Positions 35,151 through 43,824 of a DNA stretch of 64,000 nt are shown here, one piece after another. Position 1 is the stretch's first letter. Each line of letters begins with the position of its first letter. A program made the position numbers and the translations under genes. Origin of the DNA: Gammaproteobacteria bacterium (lineage in GTDB: Bacteria; Pseudomonadota; Gammaproteobacteria; Steroidobacterales; Steroidobacteraceae); NCBI GenBank assembly GCA_947455595.1, contig CANGOP010000005.1:62001-126000 (forward strand). The letters run 5' to 3'. The notes under the pieces are model-generated. The model saw only the letters and a list, made by a program, of their open reading frames with translations, was not told the DNA's origin and ran no database searches.

Positions 35151-36376
35151 GCCGTCACCGGCTGTTCGCGCGTTTTCCAATCAATGGCCGCCACGCTCGG
35201 CATCACCCAAACCCAACCCAAGCAGCCCAACACATTCAAGGCCGCCACGAGTCCGAAGGCCACGTCGAAGTGCCCCGTTGAATACACCAGGAACCCCGTG
35301 ACGGTGGGTGCAATCAGACCCGCAACATTCCCCGCCGCATTCTGCAAGCCCACCCAACGACCAGCCGCCTCAGGTCCCGCGATGATCTGCGGAATGGCGA
35401 AAAGCCCGGGATAAGACGCACCGGCAATGATCTCGAACGCGAACAGGGAGACGATCGATCCGGTTTCACCCAGCAGCATCATGCCGATCATGCACAGCAC
35501 GGCACCCGCGTGGCTGATGCCCATGATGCTTTTGTAGACGACCGTGGCGCTGGCGCCTCGACGCAACCAACGATCCGCGAGGATGCCCATGCCAAACGCC
35601 GAACCCGCATTGAGCAAATAGGCCATAGAGGCGAGCACTGACATCGAATCCAGCGAATAGCCACGCGCCTTGACGAGGTAGAACGGCAACCAGGAAACAA
35701 TGAAGTAATAGCCATAGTTGGACGCGAAGTGACCGATTGATGCGCCCCACAAGGCGCGCTCGCGCAGCAACGTCTTCAGATTAGGGCCGGCAATTCCTTG
35801 GGCCGAGCGGATGGGCTTGGGCACCTCGGCACGCAGCCATGGAATGAGCCACAGCAGCGAAGCGAGTCCAAAGAGAAAAAATACCGGGCGCCAACCAATG
35901 CGCGCCATCAACAGACCGCCTAAAAAGGTGCCGACCGCGGGGCCAACGAGATAGCCGAAACTGAGAATGCCATTGGCCACGCCGAGGCGGTGCGGCTCAA
36001 CCGCGGCCGCGAGCACTTTCGAGGCACAGGGAAAGGCGCCGCTTTCACCGATCCCGAGCAGGATGCGCAGCAAGAGCAGGGAGATAAACCCCCCGGCAAA
36101 TCCGGTCAGCAAGGTCGCGAGTGACCACAACGCCAAACCAAAGGCGAAGACGGGTTTGGCACCGAAGCGTTCGGCTACGACCCCCATCAGCGGCATCACC
36201 GGTACATATCCGTAATAAAACGCGGAGAACAGCACGCCCAGTTGTGCTTCGTTCAACGAGAGCTGCGATTGAACGAGCGTTGCCGCCGTCGAGAGATTGC
36301 CGCGGTCGATGTAATTGATAAAGACTGCCGTGCTGACCAGCATGACGAGTCGGGTCGCATTGCGCGCATCAGCCAT
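35147..36376 (-). CDS. MFS transporter, anion:cation symporter (sugar-acid) type
   Basis: About 409 residues and 12 predicted helices. It starts at ATG 36376, overlapping the GntR stop by 8 nt. Motifs of the ACS group: NYIDRGNLSTAATLVQSQL near helix 1, GVLFSAFYYGYV and RILLGIGESGAFPCASK. Members import organic anions such as hexuronates, galactonate, tartrate or phthalate. Placement inside a GntR operon next to an SDR and opposite an enolase-superfamily gene supports uptake of a hydroxy or sugar acid. Confidence 0.92.
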   Translation of the reverse strand: MADARNATRLVMLVSTAVFINYIDRGNLSTAATLVQSQLSLNEAQLGVLFSAFYYGYVPVMPLMGVVAERFGAKPVFAFGLALWSLATLLTGFAGGFISLLLLRILLGIGESGAFPCASKVLAAAVEPHRLGVANGILSFGYLVGPAVGTFLGGLLMARIGWRPVFFLFGLASLLWLIPWLRAEVPKPIRSAQGIAGPNLKTLLRERALWGASIGHFASNYGYYFIVSWLPFYLVKARGYSLDSMSVLASMAYLLNAGSAFGMGILADRWLRRGASATVVYKSIMGISHAGAVLCMIGMMLLGETGSIVSLFAFEIIAGASYPGLFAIPQIIAGPEAAGRWVGLQNAAGNVAGLIAPTVTGFLVYSTGHFDVAFGLVAALNVLGCLGWVWVMPSVAAIDWKTREQPVTA

Positions 36377-37127
36377 GGGATCTCTCCGCGGTGCGATTCG
36401 AACGATGGGCCGCTGCCATGCCCCGACACTGGCGGGCAAGCATCGCAAAATAGGTTTCTAATGCACTGACCGCGGCGTCTGCCTGACGCAACTGTAGGGC
36501 ATCGACGATGGACTGTAGCTCAGCGGCAACCGCACGCCGATCGCGGTCTTTATAAACCACGAGATTGAGAATCGGCTGCAGGGAGTCGATCAAACTCGCA
36601 GCGGCATAATCCAGCGCAGGGTTGTGCGCGGCAGCCACGAGGTGACGGTGGAAGCGAACGTCCGACGCACAAAAGTCCGCATCCGCAAGATCAGCCTCCC
36701 GCAGCCGCAACACTTCCGCCTGTAGATGCTCTAAATCCACATCGGTCCGTCGCAGGGCGGCGAGGCGGCAGGACGCGGTCTCAAACAAACAGCGACCCTC
36801 AATGATGTCATCTAACTGGAATTCACCCATCGCGACGAGGAGGGCCGCAGCGGTCGCGACGCTGGCGCGCGCTTCCTCACGGGTCGGCCGCGTCACAAAG
36901 GTGCCGCCCGTCGGTCCGCGGCGTGAGCGGATCAGATTCTGCGCGGCGAGTCGCTTCAACGCTTCGCGTATCGTCGGGCGTGAGACAGAGAAGCGAGACG
37001 CCAATTCATCTTCCGTGGGTAAGCGCGCATCGACCGCCAACCGGCCGTCCAGTATCGCGTCGCGGATCTTTTCCGAGATCTGTTTGGCCAAACCCTCGGT
37101 CACGAGGCCATCGTATTCAATCGCCAT
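36369..37127 (-). CDS. GntR-family regulator with FCD domain
   Basis: 252 residues from ATG 37127. The N-terminal winged helix (LPTEDELASRFSVSRPTIRE, then ALKRLAAQNLIRSRRGPTGG) and the all-helical FCD ligand-binding domain (DIIEGRCLFETASCRLAALR; SDVRFHRHLVAAAHN) place it in the FadR subfamily, usually a repressor released by a carboxylate. The open frame extends upstream, but only through promoter DNA. The divergent promoter with acuI holds TTTGTCTGACAAA, the likely autoregulatory operator. It heads the MFS-SDR-esterase operon. Confidence 0.93.
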   Translation of the reverse strand: MAIEYDGLVTEGLAKQISEKIRDAILDGRLAVDARLPTEDELASRFSVSRPTIREALKRLAAQNLIRSRRGPTGGTFVTRPTREEARASVATAAALLVAMGEFQLDDIIEGRCLFETASCRLAALRRTDVDLEHLQAEVLRLREADLADADFCASDVRFHRHLVAAAHNPALDYAAASLIDSLQPILNLVVYKDRDRRAVAAELQSIVDALQLRQADAAVSALETYFAMLARQCRGMAAAHRSNRTAERSHG

Positions 37128-37166
37128 GAGGAGCGCCCCTGATGCGTCGACAGAGCACGGTACCAT

Positions 37167-37179
37167 TTTGTCTGACAAA
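37167..37179. promoter_or_regulatory. GntR/FCD operator between gntR and acuI
   Basis: Perfect 13-bp palindrome TTTGTCTGACAAA, in the 87-bp divergent intergenic region 36 bp before the acuI start and 40 bp before the gntR start. It fits the FadR-subfamily TNGTNNNACNA consensus. Confidence 0.75.
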
Positions 37180-37214
37180 TATGGAATACTCCCCAAAACG
37201 CTCGAGGACCTCGC

Positions 37215-38201
37215 ATGTACCACGCCCTTGTCACGCATAAGACCGACGCCGGCGTCACCGCCACCCTCGAGGAGCGAGACGACAGCACGCTTCCCGCAGG
37301 CGACGTGCTCGTCGCCGTTGAATATTCGACCGTCAATTATAAGGACGGACTGGTCGTCACCAGCGGTGGTGGACTCGTAAAATCCTGGCCGCACGTGCCG
37401 GGCATCGACTTTGCCGGCACGGTGCTCGACAGTCAGGATGCGCGCTACGCACCCGGCGATCGTGTGGTCCTCACCGGTTGGCGCGTCGGCGAACTCCATG
37501 CCGGCGGTTACGCAACCAAGGCACGGGTGAAAGCTGATTGGCTCGTCCCACTCCCGGCAACGCTCAGCACGCGTCTCGCCATGGCCATCGGCACGGCCGG
37601 CTTCACAGCGATGCTGGCGCTCGACACCTTGGAACGCCAGGGACTGACGCCAGCCAACGGCGAGGTGCTCGTGACGGGTGCGGCCGGCGGGGTGGGCTCG
37701 GTGTCCGTGGCCCTGCTCGCGGCACGGGGCTATCGAGTCGTCGCCTCCACGGGACGCGCAGAAACGGCCGACTATCTGCGTGCGCTCGGAGCCGGGGAAG
37801 TGATGGATCGCGCCGCGTTCGCTGACCCTGCGAAGCGACCTTTGGAGGCGGAACGCTGGGCTGCCTGCATCGACTCCGTCGGTGGCAACACCCTCGCACG
37901 CGTGCTGACCCAGATGCAGTATGGCGGCAGTGTGGCAGCCGTCGGCTTGGCCGGTGGCGCCAAACTCGAGACCACCGTGATTCCATTTTTACTGCGCGGC
38001 GTCAATCTCTTAGGGATCGATTCCGTCATGTGTCCGGCGGAGCGCCGCGGGCCACTGTGGGCGCGACTGGCGCAGGAATTGCCCATGGATCGACTCGAAT
38101 CGATGGTGATGCCGGCGACGCTTGCGGACGTACCCAGGCTCGCACGCGACATCCTCGCCGGGCAAGTCCGCGGCCGCGTCGTCGTCGCCGTTCACGCCTA
38201 A
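37215..38201 (+). CDS. acuI: AcuI/YhdH-type acrylyl-CoA reductase (NADPH)
   Basis: 328-residue zinc-free MDR-family quinone-oxidoreductase-like enzyme. The AcuI/YhdH clade reduces acrylyl-CoA to propionyl-CoA, detoxifying acrylate from DMSP cleavage or 3-hydroxypropionate metabolism. Clade stretches: VEYSTVNYKDGLVVTS, VPGIDFAGTVLDS, GDRVVLTGWRVGE, IGTAGFTAMLAL, VTGAAGGVGSV and LLGIDSVMCP. ATG 37215 has GAGGA upstream. First gene of the divergent arm controlled by the palindrome at 37167-37179. Activity on another enoyl compound cannot be excluded. Confidence 0.9.
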   Translation: MYHALVTHKTDAGVTATLEERDDSTLPAGDVLVAVEYSTVNYKDGLVVTSGGGLVKSWPHVPGIDFAGTVLDSQDARYAPGDRVVLTGWRVGELHAGGYATKARVKADWLVPLPATLSTRLAMAIGTAGFTAMLALDTLERQGLTPANGEVLVTGAAGGVGSVSVALLAARGYRVVASTGRAETADYLRALGAGEVMDRAAFADPAKRPLEAERWAACIDSVGGNTLARVLTQMQYGGSVAAVGLAGGAKLETTVIPFLLRGVNLLGIDSVMCPAERRGPLWARLAQELPMDRLESMVMPATLADVPRLARDILAGQVRGRVVVAVHA

Positions 38202-38237
38202 ACAACCATCAACCCTTTTGCCAACGTCAGACTTCCC

Positions 38238-39602
38238 ATGAAACGCATTCCTGAACCCGCCCGTCACGTCGATGTCATTCACGAGACGGATGTCTTGGTC
38301 GTTGGCAGTGGCCCAGGGGGTCTTGCCGCAGCACTGGCCGCGGCACGGGCCGGCGCAAGGACGGCCCTGCTGGAGCGCTATGGCTGCTTCGGCGGCAATA
38401 TCACGCAAGTGGGCGTGGAAGGGTTTGCGTGGTACCGGCACGAACAGACCATCGATTCCGAGGGCATCGGTCGTGAATTTGAAGAACGCGCGAAAGTCAT
38501 GGGCGCGGCGCTACCGGAACCACAGTCCATCAGCCATGCGTTGGACGCGGAGATGTTCAAGTATGTGGCTGACGTGCTGGTCAGCGAAGCCGGTATCACA
38601 CCGTTTCTGCACCGCATGTTCGTGGCACCGATCGTTCAGTCGGGGCATGTGGTCGGCGTCATCACCGAGAGCAAGGCTGGGCGTGAGGCAATCCTCGCCA
38701 AATGCGTGATCGATGCCACCGGTGATGCCGACGTGGCGCACCGGGCCGGTGCCGCGACGCAGATGTCGCCACCCGAGCGGATGATGGCCGCCTCGGTCAT
38801 GTTCTCCATGTCCGGCGTCAACAAGCAGGGTTTCATCGACGCGGTGAAAGCAGACCCGCAGACGTACGCCAGCTGGGCCGGTAATGGCGAATGGAATATT
38901 GAAACGAGCGGCAAAGAAGACCAGATGTTCTCGCCGTTCTTGCGCAAGCCGTTCAAGCAAGCCGTGGAAGCGGGCATCATCCCGCGGAACCTGGCGACGA
39001 TCGCCGGCACTTGGGGGACGGTCTCAGATCAAGGCGATCTGACGTACCTCAACTTGATCAGCGTCCCGGCCATTGATGGCACCAATCCGGATCACCTCAC
39101 CCGCGGCGAGATCGAAGGGCGCGCCCAGGCGATGCACGCGATCGCGGCACTGCGGGCGTTCATGCCCGGCTGCGAGAACGCGAAACTGCGCAACTTCGGC
39201 ATGACGCTTGGCGTGCGCGACACCCGCAAAATCGATGCGCTCTACAACATGACGGCTCACGACGTGCGTGAGCAGGGCCGCTTCGAAGACTCGATCGGTA
39301 TTTTCCCAGAGTTCATCGACGGCTACGGCATCCTGATCTTGCCAACCACGGGACGCTACTTTCATGTTCCCTATCGGTCCATGGTGCCGAAGGGCGTTGA
39401 GGGCCTCTTGGTCACGGGTCGTGCGATCGGTGGCGATCGCACTTCGCATGCGGCTGTACGCAACATGATGTGCTGTGCCGTCGCCGGCCAAGGCGCCGGC
39501 GTCGCGGCCGCACACGTCGCGCGTACAGAGGAATCGTTCGCGAACCTGGACCTCGCCTCGGTGCAGCAAGAACTGCGACGTCAGGGCGCCCGCATCGATT
39601 AA
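38238..39602 (+). CDS. FAD-dependent oxidoreductase (FAD_oxidored family)
   Basis: 454 residues. Dinucleotide-binding VLVVGSGPGGLAAALAAARAG (in part: VVGSGPGGLAAALA), then LLERYGCFGGNITQ, CVIDATGDADVAHRAGA and the C-terminal GLLVTGRAIGGDRTSHAAVR, typical of FAD-dependent dehydrogenases often found in sugar-acid or aromatic catabolic clusters. It lies 36 bp after acuI and 13 bp before the enolase-superfamily gene. Substrate unknown, but the surrounding genes suggest oxidation of a hydroxyl group in a carboxylic acid. Confidence 0.87.
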   Translation: MKRIPEPARHVDVIHETDVLVVGSGPGGLAAALAAARAGARTALLERYGCFGGNITQVGVEGFAWYRHEQTIDSEGIGREFEERAKVMGAALPEPQSISHALDAEMFKYVADVLVSEAGITPFLHRMFVAPIVQSGHVVGVITESKAGREAILAKCVIDATGDADVAHRAGAATQMSPPERMMAASVMFSMSGVNKQGFIDAVKADPQTYASWAGNGEWNIETSGKEDQMFSPFLRKPFKQAVEAGIIPRNLATIAGTWGTVSDQGDLTYLNLISVPAIDGTNPDHLTRGEIEGRAQAMHAIAALRAFMPGCENAKLRNFGMTLGVRDTRKIDALYNMTAHDVREQGRFEDSIGIFPEFIDGYGILILPTTGRYFHVPYRSMVPKGVEGLLVTGRAIGGDRTSHAAVRNMMCCAVAGQGAGVAAAHVARTEESFANLDLASVQQELRRQGARID

Positions 39603-39615
39603 CGCGGTAACCGAT

Positions 39616-40719
39616 ATGAAAATTGCGCAGCTAGAGACGTGGACCGACGAGTTTGTCTGCTTCGTTCGCGTGACGACCGACACCGGCGCGATCGGTTGGG
39701 GGCAGACGTCGACCTACAATGCGGACATCACCGCCACAGTGTTCCATCGTCAGGTGGCGCCGTGGGCCCTCGGGGCGGATGCCTTCGACATTGACGGGTT
39801 GATCGAGCGCATTCAGGAACGCGAGCACAAGTATCCCGGCAGCTACCGCTGTCGTGCGCTGGCGGGCCTCGATACGGCGCTATGGGACCTCAAAGGTCGG
39901 CTCGCCGGCCAGCCTGTTGTGGCGTTACTGGGGGGGCAACCAGGCAAGCTGCGCGCCTACGCATCGTCCATGAAGCGCGACATCTCACCGCGCGATGAAG
40001 CCGACCGCTTGGTCCGGCTACGCGATACCTTGGGATTTACGGCGTTCAAATGGCGCGTGGCGGCCGAGTGTGGCCGTGACGTCGATGAATGGCCCGGCCG
40101 GACCGAGGAGATTGTGCCCACGGTATCACGCGCCCTGGGTGACGGCATCGACAAACTCGTCGATGCCAACAGCGGCTTCTCGCCGTCACGCGCCATTGAG
40201 ATCGGTCATTTGCTCGAAGCTGAGGGCATAGGTCATTTCGAGGAGCCGTGCCCGTATTGGGACTTCTCACAGACCCAAGCAGTGACCGAGGCGCTCTCGC
40301 TCGATGTCACGGGCGGTGAGCAGGACTGGGACCTCCCAACCTGGCAGCGCATGATCGATCAGCATGTCGTCGACATCGTGCAGCCGGATGTGATGTACAT
40401 GGGGGGCGTCTCCCGGACCCTCAAAGTCTGTCGGATGGCAGCGGCGGCCGGCATACCGGTGACTCCGCACAGCGCGAACCTGTCTCTGGTCACGATGTGC
40501 ACGATGCATTTGCTCGGCGCCATTCCCAACCGCGGCAAATACTTGGAACTGTCGATCGAGGGGCCGGATTATTACCCCTGGCAGCAGGATCTGTTTCTGG
40601 GCAACCCCTACGCGGTGGCTGACGGGCAGGTGACCATTCCGTCAGAGCCCGGCTGGGGCGTCGAGATCAACCCGCGCTGGCTCGAGACGGCCACCTATCA
40701 GGTGAGCGAACGCGCCTAG
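39616..40719 (+). CDS. Mandelate racemase/enolase-superfamily enzyme
   Basis: 367 residues from ATG 39616. The open frame upstream overlaps the FAD gene in another register. N-terminal capping domain plus TIM barrel. Catalytic Lys in FKWRVAAE, metal ligands in VDANSGF, HFEEPCPYW and VTGGEQDW, and a likely acid/base His in TPHSANLS. This pattern suits an acid-sugar dehydratase or racemase. It completes the acuI-FAD-enolase operon opposite the GntR-MFS-SDR-esterase operon, and the pathway as a whole is not recognised. Confidence 0.9.
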   Translation: MKIAQLETWTDEFVCFVRVTTDTGAIGWGQTSTYNADITATVFHRQVAPWALGADAFDIDGLIERIQEREHKYPGSYRCRALAGLDTALWDLKGRLAGQPVVALLGGQPGKLRAYASSMKRDISPRDEADRLVRLRDTLGFTAFKWRVAAECGRDVDEWPGRTEEIVPTVSRALGDGIDKLVDANSGFSPSRAIEIGHLLEAEGIGHFEEPCPYWDFSQTQAVTEALSLDVTGGEQDWDLPTWQRMIDQHVVDIVQPDVMYMGGVSRTLKVCRMAAAAGIPVTPHSANLSLVTMCTMHLLGAIPNRGKYLELSIEGPDYYPWQQDLFLGNPYAVADGQVTIPSEPGWGVEINPRWLETATYQVSERA

Positions 40720-40772
40720 TCGCGCGATCCTGCAACCGGACCATCGACACCGCTCGCTTAACGCGAGGCCAC

Positions 40773-41081
40773 TCAATACTCGCCGCTGCTGTAGTAGCGC
40801 GATGGGCAACTGCCCGACCGCGGCATCGCGTGCGCTGCCTGCGCGTCATTCACCACACAGTCATTGCCGCTCGAGTAATAGTGCGACGCACACGTCCCGA
40901 TGCGGGGGATCGCGGCGTGCGCGCCGGTATTTGGTACACAGTAATTGCCGCTCGAGTAGTAGCCGGAGGGAGAGGATTCTTGCCGAGGCATCGCGGTTGC
41001 CTGAACGTCAGCCGCAGACGGCGAAGCAAACACCCACACCGACCCGAATAAGGCGGAGAGTCGCAAACGCTGATGGAACAC
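40773..41081 (-). CDS. Small secreted cysteine-repeat protein (YYSSGN repeats)
   Basis: 102 residues from GTG 41081, with an N-terminal signal-like stretch (LRLSALFGSVWVFASPSAA). Three tandem units of about 27 residues follow, of the form PRxGxCxSxYYSSGNxCVxN (about 31-50, 58-77 and 86-102). The first unit lacks its first cysteine and the last is cut short after YYSSGEY. The open frame extends to ATG 41144, but that part looks non-coding. Similar repeat proteins are hypothetical in other proteobacteria. Function unknown. It marks the edge of the AT-rich island. Confidence 0.55.
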   Translation of the reverse strand: MFHQRLRLSALFGSVWVFASPSAADVQATAMPRQESSPSGYYSSGNYCVPNTGAHAAIPRIGTCASHYYSSGNDCVVNDAQAAHAMPRSGSCPSRYYSSGEY

Positions 41082-41144
41082 GACACCACCGAGAGAAGAG
41101 TGTCCAGTGAATCTAGTCTGACAAGATTGCGTATCCAACTTCAA

Positions 41145-41942
41145 TCGTTGATGAACTAAGCACCGCCGACGGCGGTTGCCTACTTGTTAATCACTCGGCT
41201 CCCGCGGGAACTTGGAGTCGTTCATCCACATTTTAATCGGATCAGCGTCTCGAAATACCGCAGAACGCCTTAATCCCTAATATCCCCTGAATTGTTCAAT
41301 AGTCTTTAGTAATTTCGTTAAATCAAAGTTGGAATATTTGTTTTCCGTTGAGGCGGCTCCGCCTGGTGCTCGATTCAGCGTGGAGCGAATGAATTTAACG
41401 TCGTCGATGTCCCAGGACACTCGCTGACCACCACGCCCGTTCTTGCATTGTACGGAATTGGGATAATGGCGGACGGCCTTACCTACGTTATTGACCGGCG
41501 AACGACCAACCCTGAACATTCTTGGATCGGATGTGAAGGCACACATACTCAAAATGCTGCGAAAATTCTCTATCGGGCAGCGACAGATCCAAACCGCTTC
41601 GAGTTTATGAACTCTCAGGGCGGCGCTAATCTCTTCATTCGGATTTAATCGCTCTGAAAGCAGACGTAAATTTAATTATTTGGACCACATCGTCTTAAAT
41701 AGGAATTACAGGTTGGCCACGCAGGCAAAGTAATCGGAAAGACTCGGAACATTGCATAACATATATCAGAACTGAATCAGTTGATGCAGGCCGGTCAGGT
41801 AAAGCGTCCGCCCAGGTAATCTTGCCGATGTTATTAATTCGCAATTTTTGTGATTTTATTCACGTTCTAGCCAATAGTCGCTTGAATGCGCCGATCAAAG
41901 ACGGAAACTTCACACGGTTTTTACAATAAATGGGATTCGATC
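41145..41942. other. AT-rich intergenic stretch with no confident gene
   Basis: About 800 bp of clearly lower GC than the flanking chromosome. Two overlapping open frames are the only candidates: plus 41448-41648 (starts TTG, 66 residues, ending LFIRI) and minus 41277-41552 (91 residues, ending KTIEQFRGY). The plus frame is open back to a stop at 41349 without any better start, so it may be the tail of a decayed gene. Neither shows a recognised family. No tRNA or integrase remnant seen. Confidence 0.5.
41448..41648 (+). pseudogene. Possible 3' remnant of a decayed gene
   Basis: Open frame (bounded by a stop at 41349) with residues typical of a folded protein (GIGIMADGLTYVIDRR, HSWIGCEGTHTQNAAKILY). 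It has no ATG/GTG start or ribosome binding site. Coding status is uncertain. It competes with a minus-strand frame at 41277-41552. Confidence 0.25.
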
Positions 41943-42350
41943 ATGCGTGATTTATTTACCCGGACAGTGAGCGTAATCGTCGTTCTCTCACTATGTGGAT
42001 GCGCGTCCGGCCCACAAGTGGCAATTGACCCGAAGTCAATTTCAGACACGGGCAAATATAAAAGCGATATGGATGAATGCACTGCAGTTGCGAAAAACTA
42101 CGATCTGAGCGGAAATGCTGCGGCTAACGCAGCAGTTGGCGCTGTTGCTGGAGGTGCAGCCGTTGCAGGTGTTGCGACCGCAGTAGCGGGAGCAGTATTT
42201 CTACCCGCGATTCCATTTATCGTCGCAGGATCACTTGCGGGTGGTGGGGCCTTGGGCGGTCATGCCAAACAAAAAGAAGCAAAGGCCAGGGAACATATTC
42301 TCTCGCAATGCATGACGGACCGCGGATACAAGGCCTACACGTCTTCATGA
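41943..42350 (+). CDS. Glycine-zipper lipoprotein
   Basis: 135 residues from ATG 41943. The signal peptide ends in a lipobox (VLSLCGC), giving a lipidated Cys. The middle has a Gly/Ala-rich zipper (about 59-100: NAAVGAVAGGAAVAGVATAV) able to insert into or pack against membrane, and the C-terminus has a Cys (LSQCMTDRGY). Likely an outer-membrane lipoprotein of unknown function. Its stop overlaps the next start as ATGA. Confidence 0.75.
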   Translation: MRDLFTRTVSVIVVLSLCGCASGPQVAIDPKSISDTGKYKSDMDECTAVAKNYDLSGNAAANAAVGAVAGGAAVAGVATAVAGAVFLPAIPFIVAGSLAGGGALGGHAKQKEAKAREHILSQCMTDRGYKAYTSS

Positions 42351-42745
42351 GATGTCTGTATCTCTTAACGCTTGCAATCATCACTACGAACGTAGTGGGC
42401 TGCGCGACAATGGCGGGAGACACGGACCAACCCGTGTCCCTGATTACAACCTGCGAGCATTCAACTGTTGTTGTTCACGCTCAATGCACTCTCGAGAATG
42501 CGAGAGGAATCACTATGGTCATGACTCCTGCGGCAGTAAATATTCAGCGCTCCGCAGGTGATCTAAGAATCCAATGTGAATCAACCTCTGGCTCTGGAAA
42601 TGCAGTTTTACACGCGTCTGGCAATTGGTCGACGGCGGGAAATTTGATACTTGGCGGACTTGTTGGCGTAGGCGTAGATCTGGCCAGTGGCGCGAGCTTC
42701 CAATATCCAAAAGAAGTTACATTGGAATTGCAGTGCCATAGGTAG
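42347..42745 (+). CDS. Lipoprotein, unknown, co-translated with the glycine-zipper lipoprotein
   Basis: 132 residues from ATG 42347 (ATGA overlap with the preceding gene). Signal peptide with lipobox VVGC. The body is beta-rich with four further Cys (TTCEHST, AQCTLEN, IQCEST, LQCHR) and a Gly-rich hydrophobic segment (LILGGLVGVGVDLASGA). It resembles proteobacterial lipoproteins containing a PEGA-like beta domain, but I cannot name a family. Confidence 0.7.
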   Translation: MRCLYLLTLAIITTNVVGCATMAGDTDQPVSLITTCEHSTVVVHAQCTLENARGITMVMTPAAVNIQRSAGDLRIQCESTSGSGNAVLHASGNWSTAGNLILGGLVGVGVDLASGASFQYPKEVTLELQCHR

Positions 42746-42952
42746 TGTATCCGCCTGGAATTACTGGACCAACCCAAGATATTCCACGAGTCTGTACGCA
42801 CACCCTAGAAGCCTTGGGACCGCTTATTCGGGGAGCGGTGCAGGACACACGCCTATGCAGAGAAGTTGGCCCGGCCGGCATTAGCTAGCCCTGCGACGTT
42901 GATGCGGTGAGGGCAGACCGTTTCATGCTTACGCCACAGGCCTCGGTCAGGT

Positions 42953-42993
42953 GGTAATCCCCGCATTTTTCGGGGATTTGATTAGTAGATTTA
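42953..42993 (+). repeat. IS left terminal inverted repeat
   Basis: Starts GGTAATCCCC and contains GATTAGTAGA. It is the imperfect inverse of 44098-44138. Confidence 0.75.
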
Positions 42994-43824
42994 TGCGGCC
43001 ATGGCCAACCGCTGTTTCGGCGTGATGCCGCCCAAGGCCATGTTTGGGCGCTCGTGATTGTAGTTCCAGATCCATCTTGTTGCGTAGTCTTGGGCCTGAC
43101 CCAGAGATTCGAACACGTACTTTGCGAGCCATTCGTAGCGGACAGTGCGATTAAATCGTTCGACGTTGGCGTTCTGTTGAGGCTTGCCAGGTTGGATATA
43201 TTCGATCCGGATCCCTTTCTTTTCTGCCCATTCAACAATGATCGCAGAGACGTATTCAGGACCGTTGTCACAGCGTAGTACCTCGGGAGTGCCTCGCCAT
43301 TCCATGATCTGTTCAAGGCTGCGGATTACCCGCTCAGAAGGCAGCGAGAAGTCGATCTCAATACCCAAGGCTTCGCGATTGAAGTCGTCGATGACATTGA
43401 ACAGTCGAAACGATCGACCACCTTCGAGTTGGTCCTGCATGAAATCCATCGACCACACCTGGTTCGTTGTTGCCGGGACCGTCAGCGGTTCAGGCTTCGC
43501 ACGGACCATTCGCTTCTTCGGCTTGTTACGCAAATTTAGCTCCAATTGCCGATAAATCCGATACACACGTTTGTGGTTCCAACGGTGACCCTTCACCTTG
43601 CGCAGATACAAAAAGCAGAGCCCAAAGCCCCAGTTGCGCTGGTTATCCGTCAGCCGAACCAGCCAGGACGCGATGCGGTCGTTCTCGGCGTTCAGCTTCG
43701 AGCGATAGCGATAGCCGCTCTCGCTCAGCCCAAACGCCTCACACGCGAGCCTAATGCTCAATCCGCGTTCTTCGACCGCCCATCTGGCCACCTCGCGCCG
43801 GCGAGATGGCCTTAGAGTTTTTTT
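42991..43824 (-). CDS. IS3-family transposase orfB (DDE integrase core)
   Basis: Read after a -1 slip at the A7 run, entering the frame [18 protein letters not shown]_21-like segment ([15 protein letters not shown]), then the DDE core: Asp in VWSMDFMQD, Asp in LRCDNGPEY and Glu in NANVERFNR, with the family tail [19 protein letters not shown]. About 275 residues, apparently intact. Production depends on the frameshifted orfA, so it may be silent. Confidence 0.88.
   Translation of the reverse strand, partial: KKTLRPSRRREVARWAVEERGLSIRLACEAFGLSESGYRYRSKLNAENDRIASWLVRLTDNQRNWGFGLCFLYLRKVKGHRWNHKRVYRIYRQLELNLRNKPKKRMVRAKPEPLTVPATTNQVWSMDFMQDQLEGGRSFRLFNVIDDFNREALGIEIDFSLPSERVIRSLEQIMEWRGTPEVLRCDNGPEYVSAIIVEWAEKKGIRIEYIQPGKPQQNANVERFNRTVRYEWLAKYVFESLGQAQDYATRWIWNYNHERPNMALGGITPKQRLAMAA

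Noticed and set aside
38226-38232. GTCAGAC core just before the FAD oxidoreductase start, and similar cores at 41116-41122 and 49405-49411
   Set aside because: The 7-bp core is expected several times by chance in 64 kb, and the outer TT/AA positions are not conserved, except partly at 41114-41124, which has no matching gene context.
42746-42952. Gene between the second lipoprotein and the IS left end
   Set aside because: No open frame with a start, ribosome binding site or family similarity. A minus-strand frame there is an extension out of the IS.
43054-43278. Plus-strand open frame inside the IS
   Set aside because: Antisense shadow of the transposase orfB. No ribosome binding site or family features.
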